From Terfezia claveryi (Eukaryota > Ascomycota > Pezizomycetes > Pezizales > Pezizaceae), in NCBI GenBank assembly GCA_015179025.1, contig WHUX01000063.1, positions 124,001 through 188,000 on the forward strand: DNA of 64,000 bases. The letters are read 5' to 3'. Shown here in pieces: positions 1 through 12,095 of this stretch. The notes below the pieces were generated by a model. The model was not told the DNA's origin, ran no database searches, and saw only the letters and a program-made list of their open reading frames with translations. A program made the translations under genes and the position numbers. How positions within the stretch are numbered: the first letter of the stretch is position 1; each line of letters begins with the position of its first letter.

Positions 1-1999
1 CAGCACTGCGGGACTTGGAAAAGGGCACTCCTATCGAGGGGCCAATTCCTGATGCCGGCAAGGAAGACCGAACACGGCCAACGGCGACTACCGAGGCCCA
101 TAAGCTAGTCAGAGCTCATACGCAGAGATCTCATGCATTTCGTTGGGAACGTAAGAAACCTGCCAAGGACTTGGAGTCAGGGGCCTCGACACCAGCAGAA
201 GGAGAAACTGGCCCTACTCACGAGCAAATAAGGGCTGGTGTTTTGAGCAGTCTGCTCAAACTGTACAATCATCAGAACCCTGTGCCTAATGGCCGAAGCT
301 CTTCTGCTCCAGGTTCACCCACCGTGTCTGGAAGGTCAACGCCCAAGTGGTACAATAAAAGTGCGAACAATTCAGTAACTTCCTTGCTGGGCTTGGGACT
401 GATGGGTTCCAGTCAAACCTTGATGGCTGCTGGTACGCCTAGTAGTTCAAGGGCAGGAAGTCCAACTGGTTTTCGGGCGCCAAAACACAAGAAACGGAAC
501 AGTGGTGGGCTATCGGGTATGCTCAACAAAATGAAGTATCCTCTAAAGTCAAACATTGCAGATGAAATCCGGATCACCATACATATTGCCAAGCTCCTCC
601 AAAGGCAAAAATATGTCTTGAAGCTGTGTAGAGCATTAATGCTATACGGAGTAAGTAATTTCCGTGTACTCTAAATACTTGGCAGACCCTAACTTTCTGA
701 TAGGCTCCAACACATCGTCTCGAGGAGTATGTCAAGATGACTTGTGCTGTCTTGGAGATTGACGCTCAGTGTTTATATATTCCGGGTTGCATGGTTATCT
801 CTTTCGATGACCCTTCGACACATACCTCCGATATGCGTATTGTCCGGGCCAACCAGGGTTGTGACCTTAGCAAATTGCATGACACGCATTTGGTATATAA
901 GACAGTTGTTCACGACCTAATAGGTGTGGAGGAGGGGACAAGCCAGCTGGATGATATCATGAAAAGACCACCGAAGCATCCTGCCTGGGCATTGGTTTTC
1001 GTCTATGGTCTCGCGAGTGCTTTAGTCGGACCATTTGCTTTCCAGGCACGACCAATTGATATGCCAATCTGTTTTCTCTTGGGCTGCATACTTGGTGTAT
1101 TGCAGCTGATTGTGGCGCCAAAATCGGATCTTTACACGAACGTTCTTGAGATCTCAGCAACAATTATTATGAGCTTCCTCGCGAGAATGTTTGGATCTAT
1201 CCGAAATGGCGAGTTATTCTGCTTCTCTGCACTGGCACAATCATCCATTGCGCTAATATTACCGGGGTATATAATATGTGAGTTACCCTGAACTCGATGG
1301 CATCTGGCCGCAAATTTCTAACATCTTTGGACAGTGTGTGGATCGCTTGAACTCCAGTCTAAAAATCTTGTGGCTGGTTCGGTTAGAATGTTTTATGCTA
1401 TCATCTATTCGCTATTCCTAGGATTCGGTATCACTGTAGGTGCTGCATTGTATGGCGCATTGGATCCAAACGCAACCTCAGCTACAAGCTGCAAGAACCC
1501 AATGCCTAGACCTTGGTCATTCTTGTTCGTGCCACTGTTTGCCTTGTGTTTACTTGTGGCAAGTCAGGCCAAATGGAGGCAAGCGCCCGTGATGGTAGCT
1601 ATAGCCACGGCAGGTTTTACGGTCAACTACTTTTCAGTTGAGAGATTTGCCAGTAACCCGCAGGTTGTGAGTGGCTTGGGTGCTTTGGCTATTGGGATAT
1701 TAGGCAACCTATACTCCAGGGTCGGCCATGGGTTAGCCTTTGCAGCAATGTTACCAGCGGTGTTTGTACAGGTACCCTCTGGATTGGCAGCTCAAGGATC
1801 GATTGTGGCGGGTATTGAGAATGCGGATGCATTAGCGAAGAACTACACTTGGCACTCACAGGATGCAATTAACTCTACGGTTTTGAATTTGGGGTTCTCC
1901 ATGATTCAGATTTCTATCGGATTAACGGTGGGGTTGTTTGCTACGGTGCTGCTGCTTTATCCTTTCGGAAAGAAGAGATCCGGATTGTTCACCTTCTAA
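1..1999 (+). CDS. Prm10/ThrE-type multi-pass transporter, 5' partial
   Basis: This is the C-terminal part of a fungal Prm10-like protein (ThrE/DUF1212 followed by a DUF3815-like domain), a putative amino-acid or small-solute exporter of the plasma membrane or endomembranes. The frame is open from base 3 with no start codon, so the gene begins before the window. Three exons can be read: to 650, 704-1277 and 1335-1999, joined by GT..AG introns of 53 and 57 bp that keep the frame. The first part is a Ser/Pro-rich basic cytosolic stretch. The second has the ThrE-type segment with PGCMVISF, followed by several hydrophobic segments. The third begins CGSLELQSKNLVAGSVRM and carries more membrane helices. 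Family assignment rests on recognised motifs; the substrate is unknown. Confidence 0.85.
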
Positions 2000-3094
2000 A
2001 AAAACCATTGTCTTTTTCCATCAGCTCGATGATTTCAGTACTCGCACCTTTGATTGATCAATCGTTGAACTTATGATACCTTTTTTCTGTTTCTTCATCA
2101 CGACTCGTTATTAGGGTCTGCATATTGTTTTCCTTTTCCTTCTTGATTAAGTAAGTCTCTTTCGAATGGTTTGGGGCGGTTATTCATGGTTGGTATTAGA
2201 GCTGATGGCCAGTATATATATTCCATCATCTATTTTTTTTGTAATTCCTCTCCCTTTGTTTCCTTTTGGGCCCACAACTGGGTTTATCCCCTTTCAAGAC
2301 GGAGTTTCCTTAAATCACATTGTGGCACGGATGGGCTTCAGTAGTTCTACACTTTTGGGACTGTCTGGTTCTAGGGTTTTTGTCTTATAGATCGCTGGTT
2401 CAAGTTGGATGGTCGGAGTACTTTATCGTATCTGGTATACGTTGTGTCTAAGGAAAGAGAAGAGGGTCGTATATAATCATGAAAATGATTCCGTACGAGA
2501 TGCACAAAGTTGGATGATTATATTTTTTTGATTATGTGATTTGATTCGAGAAGAGTTACCCTGAACTAATCATATGCCCCACCTCTATGTAAACTCCCCC
2601 CATAGCCCATAGACCACCCAAGGCCCACCCCAAATGGCATACATACTTCTCTCCCATATCCCAGCAATTCTCCCATACCCCAGCAATACTGAAATCCCTG
2701 TGACCTTTTCCTCACAACCGGGTGCGTATCGAGGTTTGCTGAGAGAGCGTGAGGAATGCGGGGGGGCTAGAGATGCGGAGATATTGCGGGAGAGGTGACT
2801 CTTGGATAGGGTTGTGCTTGGGTGGATAGTGGATGGGTTGAAGGGTTGAGGGGAGCAGAGGGGATGGCGGTGGGGTGAATGGAGGGGAGTTGACTATGAT
2901 ACAAGAGAAAGTACAAGTGGCGATTGGAAAATCTGGGGGGAAAAAGAAAAGAAAAGAAAAAAATTAAACCGCAATTCTGCCAGCCAAAATTACGAAAGAA
3001 ACATAACGTAGCGTAACCGGTTACCCTGAAAATGCAGCAATGCAGCACAGACAGAACAGATAAGAAAAAGGGGACTCAAGCCATTGGCAATTCC
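2000..3094. other. intergenic, convergent 3' flanks
   Basis: This lies between two convergent genes and holds their 3' untranslated regions. The only notable features are two exact copies of the dispersed 11-mer GTTACCCTGAA (2555-2565 and 3020-3030) and a purine-rich run around 2935-2965. Short open frames here show no recognisable protein. Confidence 0.6.
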
Positions 3095-4215
3095 TTACTT
3101 CGTCTGCTTCTCCTTGTGGGCCTTCAAATCCGCGATCCAGAGTGCACCCCTTTTTTTTTTTTTTTTAATAGATTAATTGTTATAGGAAAATTAAATAAAA
3201 AAAAAAAAAAAAAAGGGGAATAGATTGCTTGACTTACCCGACAAAATTCGAAAAGTAGAATACGGGCCCTACAACGGGGAGTGCATGGAGTATTCCCGCG
3301 GCCAGTCCAAACGCTAGAAAAAAAAGAAAAAAAAAAATCAGCCATTCACCCATCCTTCAAACACCGGGGGGGGGGAAGTTTCAAACGTTACCTTTAACAC
3401 CTTCCTGTGCGTCTTTCTCCATGCCCACATTCTTCGCATACTCCCCGACATACCCCCACCCCAAATCTTCCGAGTTCATCACCGCGTACACTACGGGCCC
3501 GATGACGGGGAGAGACGCTACGGGGATGCTAACCAACTTCTTCACAGTCCACGATATGCCTTTTTCTTTGTGAGTTTTTTTTTCAAGGGACTTTTCCGCG
3601 CTTTTTGCTGCAGCGGATGGGTCTTGAACGACTTTTTCTACACTTCCTCCCAAGGCCGTGGCTCCCCCCTTTATGGGCTGGGTTAATCCCCCCCCTGCTG
3701 CAGCATCCCCACTTATCATTTCCGGGACTGTATTTTTCAAATCCATCCTCTCCATTAACACCCCCCAACCAACCCTCTTGGCTCCCTGACCAACTCCATA
3801 CTCAACTACCCTCCCCGCAATCAGCGCTCCCTGGGCCGCCAACCCAACCAGCGCAACCACGTTTCTCAAACATCCATTCCTAGCCAATATACCCAGTGGG
3901 CCAAAGTTTCTGCCAATCAAAAACAAAATATTGTCCGTGAGCTTGAATAAGGTCAGAATAAGCAGGGTCGTAACCGTTGTGGTTAGAATAAAGGTTTTGA
4001 GAAGGGTCCGGAAGAGGGTAGTCGATTTGAAGTAGGAAGTGGGGATGGCTTGCAGGTGGGTAGTGAGCGTGGAGAGGTGTGTGAGGAGGTGGACGGGGCC
4101 GAGGAGAGGGTAGGCTGTTGAGAGTGGCGGGAACGGGTGTTTGTTAGTTTCTGTGGTTGTGAGGCAGGGGAAAAGGGGACTTACCCCAGGCAGACTTTAT
4201 GGGGTCGGGGGCCAT
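3095..4215 (-). CDS. EI24/Rrt8-like outer spore wall family membrane protein
   Basis: The product is a 294-aa integral membrane protein of the fungal EI24 family, which includes yeast Rrt8/Lds proteins linked to lipid droplets and spore-wall formation. Four exons splice in frame: 4215-4185, 4114-3392, 3313-3238 and 3149-3095. The start is ATG at 4215, giving MAPDPIKSAW. Hydrophobic helices lie near residues 50-75 and 80-105. The conserved stretch PVIGPVVYAVMNSEDLGWGY and the motif ALPVVGPVFYFSNFVG follow, and the protein ends in a short lysine-rich tail. Introns 2 and 3 contain long A/T runs. The fold and family are clear; the Rrt8 relationship is inferred from the motif pattern. Confidence 0.8.
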
Positions 4216-4975
4216 GGGGGAATTCGATATGGGCGCCTGTTGTTGTGCTACAGCTTTTTCAGAGTCGGTAAACTGTTTTTTTGTTTATTTGAGATCCTAG
4301 CTTGAATACACTCCAGCCTTATATATATATATACATGTATATCAGAATTTACTTGAAATCTATCGCGCCCCCCCATCTGACTGACGTCACACACAAGTCT
4401 ACGATGCCTTGCCGCATAACCCGAAACAGGGTCAAACGTACATTAGTCGAAGGACGATCATCAACGTCAATGTCAACGTCAGTTGCATGTGTTAAATCTG
4501 TAATTCCGTCATGTAAAATTTTAAGTAACGTAACTGGGGTTGAAATTGTTTAGTTGCTACAGAACAATATATGGGCGGAAGCCGAAGTAAAGTACATACA
4601 TACATACATACATACTCAAGAGGCTTTGTGTACTATAGAGAATAAATAAGCCAATATACGTGTGAAGCATGGAAATAATATGCAACTGATAGGGAGCAAA
4701 TCCCAATAGCCCATTCTCGCAGGGAGAGAAAAGCAAACTACGGAGTAGGAAGAGCAGAGAGGAAAGAGGATGCAGTTTACTCAAAGAAACCCACCCACTT
4801 CACGTCCCAGGCCACTCATTGATATGCTGCTGACCCTTCCATCGTCACAGAAGCAAAGTGGATTCAGAGCCCCCTCATAGCTGATACAAGGGTAGACGAT
4901 AGACCGTTCCATGTACGCCACTGTGCCGAAATATATACACCCCAACATGCATACAGCATACATTCTACAATTCCC
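4216..4975. repeat. intergenic with AT and ACAT microsatellites
   Basis: This region separates the EI24-like start from the mS38 stop. It contains an (AT)n run at about 4320-4342 and a clean (ACAT)n tetranucleotide microsatellite at about 4593-4614. I see no coding signal. Confidence 0.6.
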
Positions 4976-6188
4976 CTACTGCTTCTCCAACCTTCTCCTC
5001 GCATTTCTCGTCTTCGCCCTCAACTTCTTATACTTATGCTTCTTCATCTTCAACGCTCTCTGTCTCTTGACACTAATCGCCATCATATCCCTCTCCCCCT
5101 CCTCCATCTCACTAGCCTGCTCGCCAACAACCCCAGCCCTCTCCGCCTCCTCCATCACCCTCTCCTGCCACTGCTTCACATTCTCCCCCTGCCTCTCTCG
5201 CACCCGCTGCATATAGGGGGAAGTTATCGGGGCAATTACCTTGCTTCGGGCAGTGAACATCATTATTCCATTTGGATAGATCGTTTGATGGATTGTAATC
5301 AACTGTCTTTGTGGGCGGACATTGTCGGTACTTGATTCCGCTGTTCGGGGGACTGGCGGTGGGGGTGGATGGAATGGGAGGTGGGCGTTCATGGTAGTGG
5401 GAAAGAATCTCGCCGAAAAGTCGTCTTCGGGGGAGAACCCGGAGCCCCTCTGGGCGCGGGCAACCGAGTTGGCACGGTTGATGGATGTGGCAAGGGATGA
5501 TTGCCTGAAGGAGCCGGTAGCCCAGTTGTCCCGGATGCTGCTCATGAGGGAATCCAAGTCGCCCATGATTGTGCGTTCAATGGGTTTTGAAGGCCTTTGT
5601 TGTGGGTGGTAGGTTGTGAAGGTTGATGGGGAAGGGGTGCCGGGGGAGGAAGTGGTTGTGGTGGGGGTGGTAGTGAGAGGTATAAGGGTAGAGCTAGCGT
5701 TCGCCTCTTGGCTGAGGGATATGGGATCGAAAATGGAGCTGAAGGCGGTGGCGGAGTGCACTTGTGGGATAGCATGTTGGATTGAAAGAGGGCGGTGGAG
5801 GGCGAAGAAAGAGGAGGCGGCTACTTCTGATGTGCTCATGTCGATCAGCACCTTACCAGTTATTGCATATTTAATCTACTCTTTCCGATCTCACTTGATC
5901 TTGCATCCCAAGAACCCACCAACCTCTGAAAGTACGAACAGGCAGGGATAAAAACATACCAGAAGGATGCAGATGCTCCGTGTTCGGTACTGCCGGTAGC
6001 TTCCCCCCCGCTCCATCATTTCCCCACGACTCCCCCTCCACTCCACTCGAAAACCCCGTCTTTCTCTTCGCTGGTGAGGATGACGGTACAGCTACACCCC
6101 CACCCCGACTCGCCTGTCCGCTAGAGGACGAGTACATGCGGGCGTTGCATGCTCTTTGGGCTGCAGCGAAAATCCGGCGTGCAAGCAT
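4976..6188 (-). CDS. mitochondrial small ribosomal subunit protein mS38 (Cox24/AURKAIP1 family)
   Basis: The product is a basic mitoribosomal protein, known in yeast as Cox24/Qri5 and in animals as AURKAIP1, which sits in the small subunit. Two exons, 6188-5960 and 5826-4976, give 359 aa. The ATG at 6188 starts MLARRIFAAAQRACNARMYS, a typical mitochondrial presequence rich in Arg and Ser. The junction reads EHLHPSEVAASSFFALHRPL, and that continuity is why this donor and acceptor were chosen. The C-terminus carries the hallmark MMAISVKRQRALKMKKHKYK followed by an Arg/Lys-rich end. The middle is low-complexity Pro/Thr and poorly conserved. The C-terminal domain makes the assignment strong. Confidence 0.88.
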
Positions 6189-7780
6189 AGTAGTATATTC
6201 CAGTTCTTGTTGTGATGATGATAAGTTAAAGAGCGAGCGAAAACCCGGTGGTTGGGGTTGTTGATACCTAGGTCCAAGGGGGTGTTGGGGCCTAGAGGTT
6301 GGTTGATTGAATAAGGATCTCTGCGCCAAGACGATGTGAGAGGTCACGTGGTTTGGCGGCCCTTCTTGTTTGCCCTGCGGCAGGTGGGCACGGCCAGAGA
6401 GATACATATGTATCCCATGGTATGGTTGTCCATCCACTGTAGAGTATGCTTGCTTGCAAGGCCCTGCGCCTGTGGACTGTTGGGCTTATGCATGGGTAAC
6501 CCGACTATCTGCATGCATATGGATTATGCATGGAACCCTCAACTGTGAACTCTACGTGATGTACAGTACCTATAAGTACTCCGTACTTACGTATCCAAGG
6601 CTAGGACTGTACTGGGTATAGAAACCAGACTAGCAAGGAAAGTGGTAGCGATCGTTTCCAAATCAGGGTGATTACATCGTTCGTCAACCTCAGTTCCAGT
6701 ACCTTGTGTGATCAAGAAACCGAGAGTACACCGTTACGGATGGAACCGCCAGGCAATCTGGACTTATACGTGGATGCGAACGGATTGGGAGCCGCAGAAG
6801 AGCTGGCGGACATCCGACGGAAAATACCCAACCCATCACCTTCGAATGCCCAAGGTTCGGGGCACAGTTAGACAGGGCGGAGTGGATAAAAAGGGACGAG
6901 GCAGAGGAGACGTTACTGATCCCGATGAAGCCTTTTTCTCCTTACTTATATGCCGTATTAAATTCGCAAGTAAGAATACTGTCTTATTTACAAACGGGCG
7001 TTCGGAGGGGCCTTGAATTCACTGTCTTATAAAAGGCTTTCGGGAAAGACGCCGAGAGTGGCATAATTACTAGTTGAAATAAGGACGGTTTGCCATATTA
7101 GTATTTTCCACGCAAGTATTCTACAATGACTCTCTCTGCTCAGAGGCCCATGTATGCGTGATGAGTATTTAAACAAACGAAAACTTTGGATGAGATTCTG
7201 CCCATGGGATGCTCGTGAAGGTCAAGTTGGCTACGGGAAAAGAAAATAAAGATCGATACATGTGCCGGAGTTCGAGTCGGAGCAATACACGTGGAACAAG
7301 GGACGTGGAGCAGGGGCTGCGCAGGAATATAAATTCGAAGTACAGTACCGGTATAGGGTGAATTCGGCACAAATGAAAATCTGGAAGAATACAAGTAATC
7401 TTTGAGCGGAGTAACAATGGGTAGAGGACGAGCAGAGAGAACTTTTTTCCTCCACATATCATCTACATACCACCATAGAGGGTTCCGCTTGCTAAATTGA
7501 TGATTATTACGCTATAGGCCTAGTACTACCGCCATGAGGCATTCGAGGACAAGATAGCAGGGTCGCTTGGAGTAAATCTCACAAAGACACCCTGACCCCC
7601 TCACTCCTAATCTACTCGTCACCACGATGAATTGTCGCACGCTGCATGAATTGTATTCATAAATCCCATAGGCCACTTGAACTCCATACCTCAATTCAGC
7701 CAGGTGTGCAGCTTGCATGCAGCGTGCAACAATTCATCGTAGTAACGAGTAATCAGCAGTAATATTACTTCCATAGGTGT
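6189..7780. other. intergenic
   Basis: This is the upstream region of mS38 and the downstream flank of the next minus-strand gene. Open frames of 60-105 codons on both strands have no family features and overlap each other in ways typical of chance. CATG/ATGCAT-rich sequence occurs around 6480-6540. I see no supportable gene. Confidence 0.5.
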
Positions 7781-9143
7781 TTATGTTTTGACTGCTCTCC
7801 TCCGCTGCGCTCTTCCCACATACCTATCATACGCTAACAACTGCCTGGCCTCTCCCGATAAATCCTCCCTCAAATCTTGCAAATCCATCTCAAACTCATT
7901 CAAACCCGCTCCCTCCTCTCTCATTTCAAAGCCCAAGTCGGTTCTTGCAAACGTGATTCTTGCTTCCGATATATTCGGTAGCAGCTCCTAGATGGTGCCA
8001 TGTTAGCGCATCGACCAGAGACTTATCCAAACAGAAAGGAGGAATACCACTCTTGGTTGTGCAAGCACCATTTTCTTGGCATTAGAGTCGTATCTCCAGA
8101 CCTCAATAAAGGCAGTCAAGGTACCTGCGTAGCTGGAGACAAGGGAGGGTGAGGATTGGAATCTTTCAAATAGGGCCTCATAGTGCGTGACGGACGAGTC
8201 CGTACTATCTGTACTCTCCGCATCCGAAATCGAGTCCATCTCTTCATCGTCTTCTTCTCCGTAGGCGTTATAATTGAACTTGTTTTTAGTAATACACACC
8301 AGCACGACACACTTCACCTTCCCCTTCGTCTGCTTCAGCCAATTCTGCGCATCTTGAACCAACCCTCCTGTCATTGGATTATCGTATGCCTGGCCGAACC
8401 CCACTTCAATAACTAAATATGGCAAAGCAGCTCCTTTCTTGCGTTCAAACGCCAAATCTGGAACCTTGACACTTGCGTCACAAGATGGCCTGGTGGTAAA
8501 TCCTTTGAGTGAGATCGGGGGAGGCGGATATCGCGGGTACTGCGGCGGAGTGACTGGCGTTCTGATTGGGAAATCACGTTGGCAGATTCCATGTCATGGA
8601 GGAGGTCAGCGAAGTAGTTTTCAGTCCTATCATGGGGACCCTTCGGCATGGGATTGACAATGAGGGTGCTTGGCCAGTGGAATAGAGTGAACCTAATAAG
8701 ATCATGATTAGCAACAAGATGAGCGGGGATGAGGAAAGGGAATACCGGTAATTTCCTGGGGACAGATATCTGTCGCAAAAGTCCAAGAAGACTGATGGAG
8801 TCGCCCCACTAGTGAGAATCAATGGCTTTTCGGTATTGCGCTCTGCAACGGTCTGCGCAAGCACCGAGTTGGCCAGCTCGGCTGGTGATAGGGCTACACG
8901 CACAGGGGCTTCAGCAGAAGGAAGTATTGTATCACTTGGGGACGCGGATGGGGTCAGTGATCCAGAGACAACAGAGCCCCCTGACGATAGAGCACTCTGC
9001 GGAGAATCGTGAGAATCCCGACAGGGGTCTAGCGTGAGCTGTCGGGAATTGGGAGCTGTACTGGATCCGCAGTGGCATAACGAGGGCACTGTGGGAATGG
9101 CAGGTGTAGGTGGTTGATTATACCGGAGACTTGGGAAAGCCAC
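7781..9143 (-). CDS. fungal PD-(D/E)XK-like hypothetical protein, 5' end uncertain
   Basis: This is a member of a large uncharacterised fungal family with a restriction-endonuclease-like core. Readable exons are about 9143-8746, 8692-8048 and 7987-7781, with GT..AG introns of 53 and 60 bp. The core reads PYLVIEVGFGQ, then QDAQNWLKQTKGKVKCVVLV. The Glu of VIEVG and the Lys of CITKN are candidate catalytic residues. The last exon continues ELLPNISEARITFARTDL and ends at TAA (7783-7781). Two oddities stand out. The N-terminal frame has no ATG, so an upstream exon is missing or decayed. The frame also shifts between ESAN and YPRYPPPPISLKGF, which needs either a 38-nt intron (8577-8540) or a real frameshift. 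A nuclease role is not shown. Confidence 0.55.
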
Positions 9144-10719
9144 CAGCTCCGTTGTGGTTTTTTTGGACAGGAAGGTAGCCGTTGGGAGTCACCTCAAGAT
9201 GAGGGGACGCTGGCTCCCAATTGAGGCTTATGACTTTGAGAGAGGAAGGAAGAGGGTGGATTTGCGCAGTGACCAGTAAGGGCTTTTACCTTGTCCGGCA
9301 TTTCGCACCCCCATACAGTTTTATAGGTGGCAGGTCTTCTACAGTTGTTTCAGGGTTGTTGTTTTGCTCGTTGTTCCGTGAGCGTACCGAGTCTTGTAAG
9401 ATAAGGGAACCGCCTCATACATAGCCTTAGGCTCCATAGACGTATAGTCTTTTAAAAAAATAAAATAAAAAAAAATAAAAAAATGGTTGATTATGGGACA
9501 GGTCCGAGCAGGTACCGCATCTACTGGTGTATAACGATCCTTGTCAGTTTAAAGACATAGGTCGAGCTTATGCAGTAAAGGTGATAAAATAGGTGGATGG
9601 TAACAAGCTCACTGAGGTATAATGGTCCCTGTCAGTTAAACTGACAAGGATCGTTGTTCGCCAGTGGATGCGGTAGATGAGTGTAGGTTTACCTACGGAG
9701 ACGCGGGACAGAAGTCTTTTCCCCTTTCCTATCTGGGAGTTGCATATGCATGTGTATGCATACATGGCATATGCATTAGATTCACACATATCTTCTCAGT
9801 TCCACCGGCTCAACCACATCATCAATTGTCTTACTTTCTCACTGTTCAACCTCTCAATTTACTAGATATTTCCAATATCTCAATTGGCCAGATATCAATT
9901 CTTCTCCAACCATGGAATTCATTATATATCAGCCCTTCTCCAACCCTCAACCCTTTAACCAACTCTTCTCTACCATCTTAATTTATCAAGTATATATATT
10001 ACCCTTCTCTGCCCTCTTAAATTCCAATCCACTGAACACATGAAGAATAGAATCCCTTTATCATCGTATCTGCAAAAGAACTCAGGCGGTGTGTTTCCGT
10101 TGAGCTGGTTTAGCCTGGTTGGCACAGGCAGTCTGGTTGGCACAACGACCTCTGACAGACTAGAGACAGAGCTGGTTGACAGCATTCACAACCCGAAGGT
10201 TACCTAGTTCCTTGCAGTAGTAGTATTTCTAACTCCGCTGTTCTAAACTAAATTCTAGTCCTTTTGATGCATTTTATAATCGTCCCTGTGCTAGGTTCAG
10301 GTGTTTAAGCTTTCGATGGGCTCTACAAACAACACATTTAATGCAAGTATGGCAGCCAAAGCTAGGTAAGTAATATAGTAACCTTGTCCGTGTATCCGCA
10401 AATAATAAATACATGTTTCCACAGGAAATTTACATGCACCATGACCAAAGAACCAGCGCAAGCGAGCCGCAAGTACTAGAGTTCGGCCGCGGGTGGGAAA
10501 TAAATTTCCCGAAAAGGCACCAGATGGGGATACTGTTTACACAACCTGTGGGTGTCGAGCCAACTTCCAAATTGGGGAACCAGAAATTCATCTCACTGGG
10601 AGCTTTCTCCCTCTCTACCCACCATAGGGGATCAGCTTCATTACACAATGGCTTTTCACATATCTATCGTATCAGTTGCTACATCCAACACGACTATGCC
10701 TTCGCCCCCACCGGAATAA
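9144..10719. other. intergenic containing a MITE-like element
   Basis: Apart from the inverted-repeat element listed separately, this stretch holds an A-rich run (9452-9483) and two near-adjacent copies of the dispersed motif related to TAGTCTGGTTGGCAC at 10111-10125 and 10128-10143. A short plus-strand frame at 10413-10748 has no recognisable protein features. Confidence 0.5.
9513..9675. mobile_element. MITE-like inverted-repeat element
   Basis: The left arm (9513-9550) and right arm (9638-9675) are inverted copies matching at 34 of 38 positions. The inner 18 bases, ACTGACAAGGATCGTT with flanking A's, match perfectly. A third diverged copy of the arm lies at 9618-9639 directly against the right arm, making a local palindrome centred near CAGTTAAACTG. 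The 163-bp size and lack of coding capacity suggest a non-autonomous DNA transposon. No target-site duplication was established. Confidence 0.5.
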
Positions 10720-11450
10720 GTGGCATGGGGTATACACCATGCTGGTAACAGCCGCCTTCATGCTCTACTCCGATTATCTGATGGACTGGCTAGAAGAGAA
10801 AGTATTGTGAGCAGCGTAGAAACTCAACTTGATCCTGACCCCCACTATACCCCCTTCCACTGCTCCACCCGCTCCACCTCTCCACCCACTTCAACCGCTC
10901 CAACTCCTCTACCAATTCATCTCAGTCCTCTACCGCCTCCCCCTCCGCCCCCCGTTGATCAACCTCGCAACAATGAACTACAGCTTGAGATCAAGAGGGA
11001 GAGGGAAGAGGTCCAGAGGGAGAGGGAAGGAGTCCGGTGGGAGAGGGAAGGAATCCGGTGGGAGAGGGAAGGAATCCGGAGGCAGAGGGAAGTAATGCAG
11101 CAACAGAGGGAAGAAATATGGAAAGAGATTAGGGATGAGATAAGTGATCAGGAGGGAGAAATAAGTGTTCTGGAAAAAAAAAGGAAGAGTTCTGGAAAGA
11201 GAAGGAAGAGTTCTGGAAAGAGAAGGAAAAGTTCTGGAAAGGGAAGGAAGGGATGAAGGAAGGAATGCAGAAGGAGCGAGAAGAGATCTGGAAAGAGAAG
11301 GAAGGAATAAGAAGGGAGATGGAAGATGAGGAGAAAAAAGGAAGAAGGAAGAAATCCGAGGGGAGAGGAAAGAGAACCAGATACAGAGTTGAATGGGTGG
11401 AACTTCCGAATGGGAGGGGTATTTGGGTTGGAATGGCAATCCACAGCTAA
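10720..11450 (+). pseudogene. heptad-repeat coiled-coil protein, broken at an A9 run
   Basis: This stretch encodes a Pro/Thr-rich lead (PLPPPPPPPVDQPRNNELQ) followed by a highly charged coiled coil. The first frame reads REREGVRWEREGIRWEREGI, built from 21-bp DNA repeats that encode seven-residue units. A second 21-bp family encodes FWKEKEE units from about 11168. The two parts lie in different frames, and the switch falls at nine A's (11174-11182), where one repeat unit is 22 rather than 21 bp long. The second frame continues through KEREEIWKEKEGIRREMEDE to RYRVEWVELPNGRGIWVGMA and stops at 11448-11450. No ATG is present near the left end, so an upstream exon is likely. It could be a pseudogene, a polymorphic allele or a sequence error. 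Confidence 0.45.
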
Positions 11451-11977
11451 CATATGTACCAGCCTAATGGTTAGGTATCGGCCCACAGGTTAGAACCCAC
11501 CTACATAGGGGTTAGGAGACATCTTCCTGAATGGCTTAAAGGAACGACTTAGGGGTTAGGTGATGGTTGTGAGGAAAGGATCTCGTGCTGTTATTGATGT
11601 TGTTCGATTCATCCCCGGTCTTGTAATTATCAAGCAATTAAGTACATACTATATAGATGCATTCCTCCTCGGGCGAATTATCCCTGCCCGTTGCTGCTCC
11701 CTAGGTCCAAATCTCTAACCCTGTCGGTAATTTCAGTTCCAGAACTTGAAGCACCGTATTGATATGTTAAAGGTCATTGGGCCTCTTAGCCTAGATGAGT
11801 TTCTTGACCACCCCAGCCGAATCTCCTCCCTTCGGCATCCGAGTCACTACAGACTTGGTAGAAAGGGAGAAAAAGGACTTGACATTATTTAAAGGTGGGG
11901 GTTGAGGAGTTGAGGGTGACGAGTAGAGGGGGGGCAATGACGTCAACAATTCGACCTAACTTCTTAAGAGGAACTTC

Positions 11978-11992
11978 TAGTCTGGTTGGCAC
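11978..11992 (+). repeat. dispersed motif TAGTCTGGTTGGCAC
   Basis: This is an exact copy of a 15-base motif that recurs in intergenic DNA throughout the window. A second exact copy lies 103 bases downstream in the same orientation. Confidence 0.6.
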
Positions 11993-12080
11993 AACACCCT
12001 CCACAGGAGTCACGAACGCTACAAAAATACCGTATTAACCTGGGTACGAGGCTAGCTTTGAACCTATCTGAACCCCTTAT

Positions 12081-12095
12081 TAGTCTGGTTGGCAC
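12081..12095 (+). repeat. dispersed motif TAGTCTGGTTGGCAC
   Basis: This is the second exact copy in this intergenic region, in direct orientation to the one at 11978. Confidence 0.6.

Noticed and set aside
6668..7016. Overlapping 67- and 102-codon frames
   Set aside because: Two frames over the same bases with no motif; no support for a gene.
10413..10748. 111-codon plus-strand frame upstream of the coiled coil
   Set aside because: Composition is not protein-like, and an equally long frame exists on the opposite strand.
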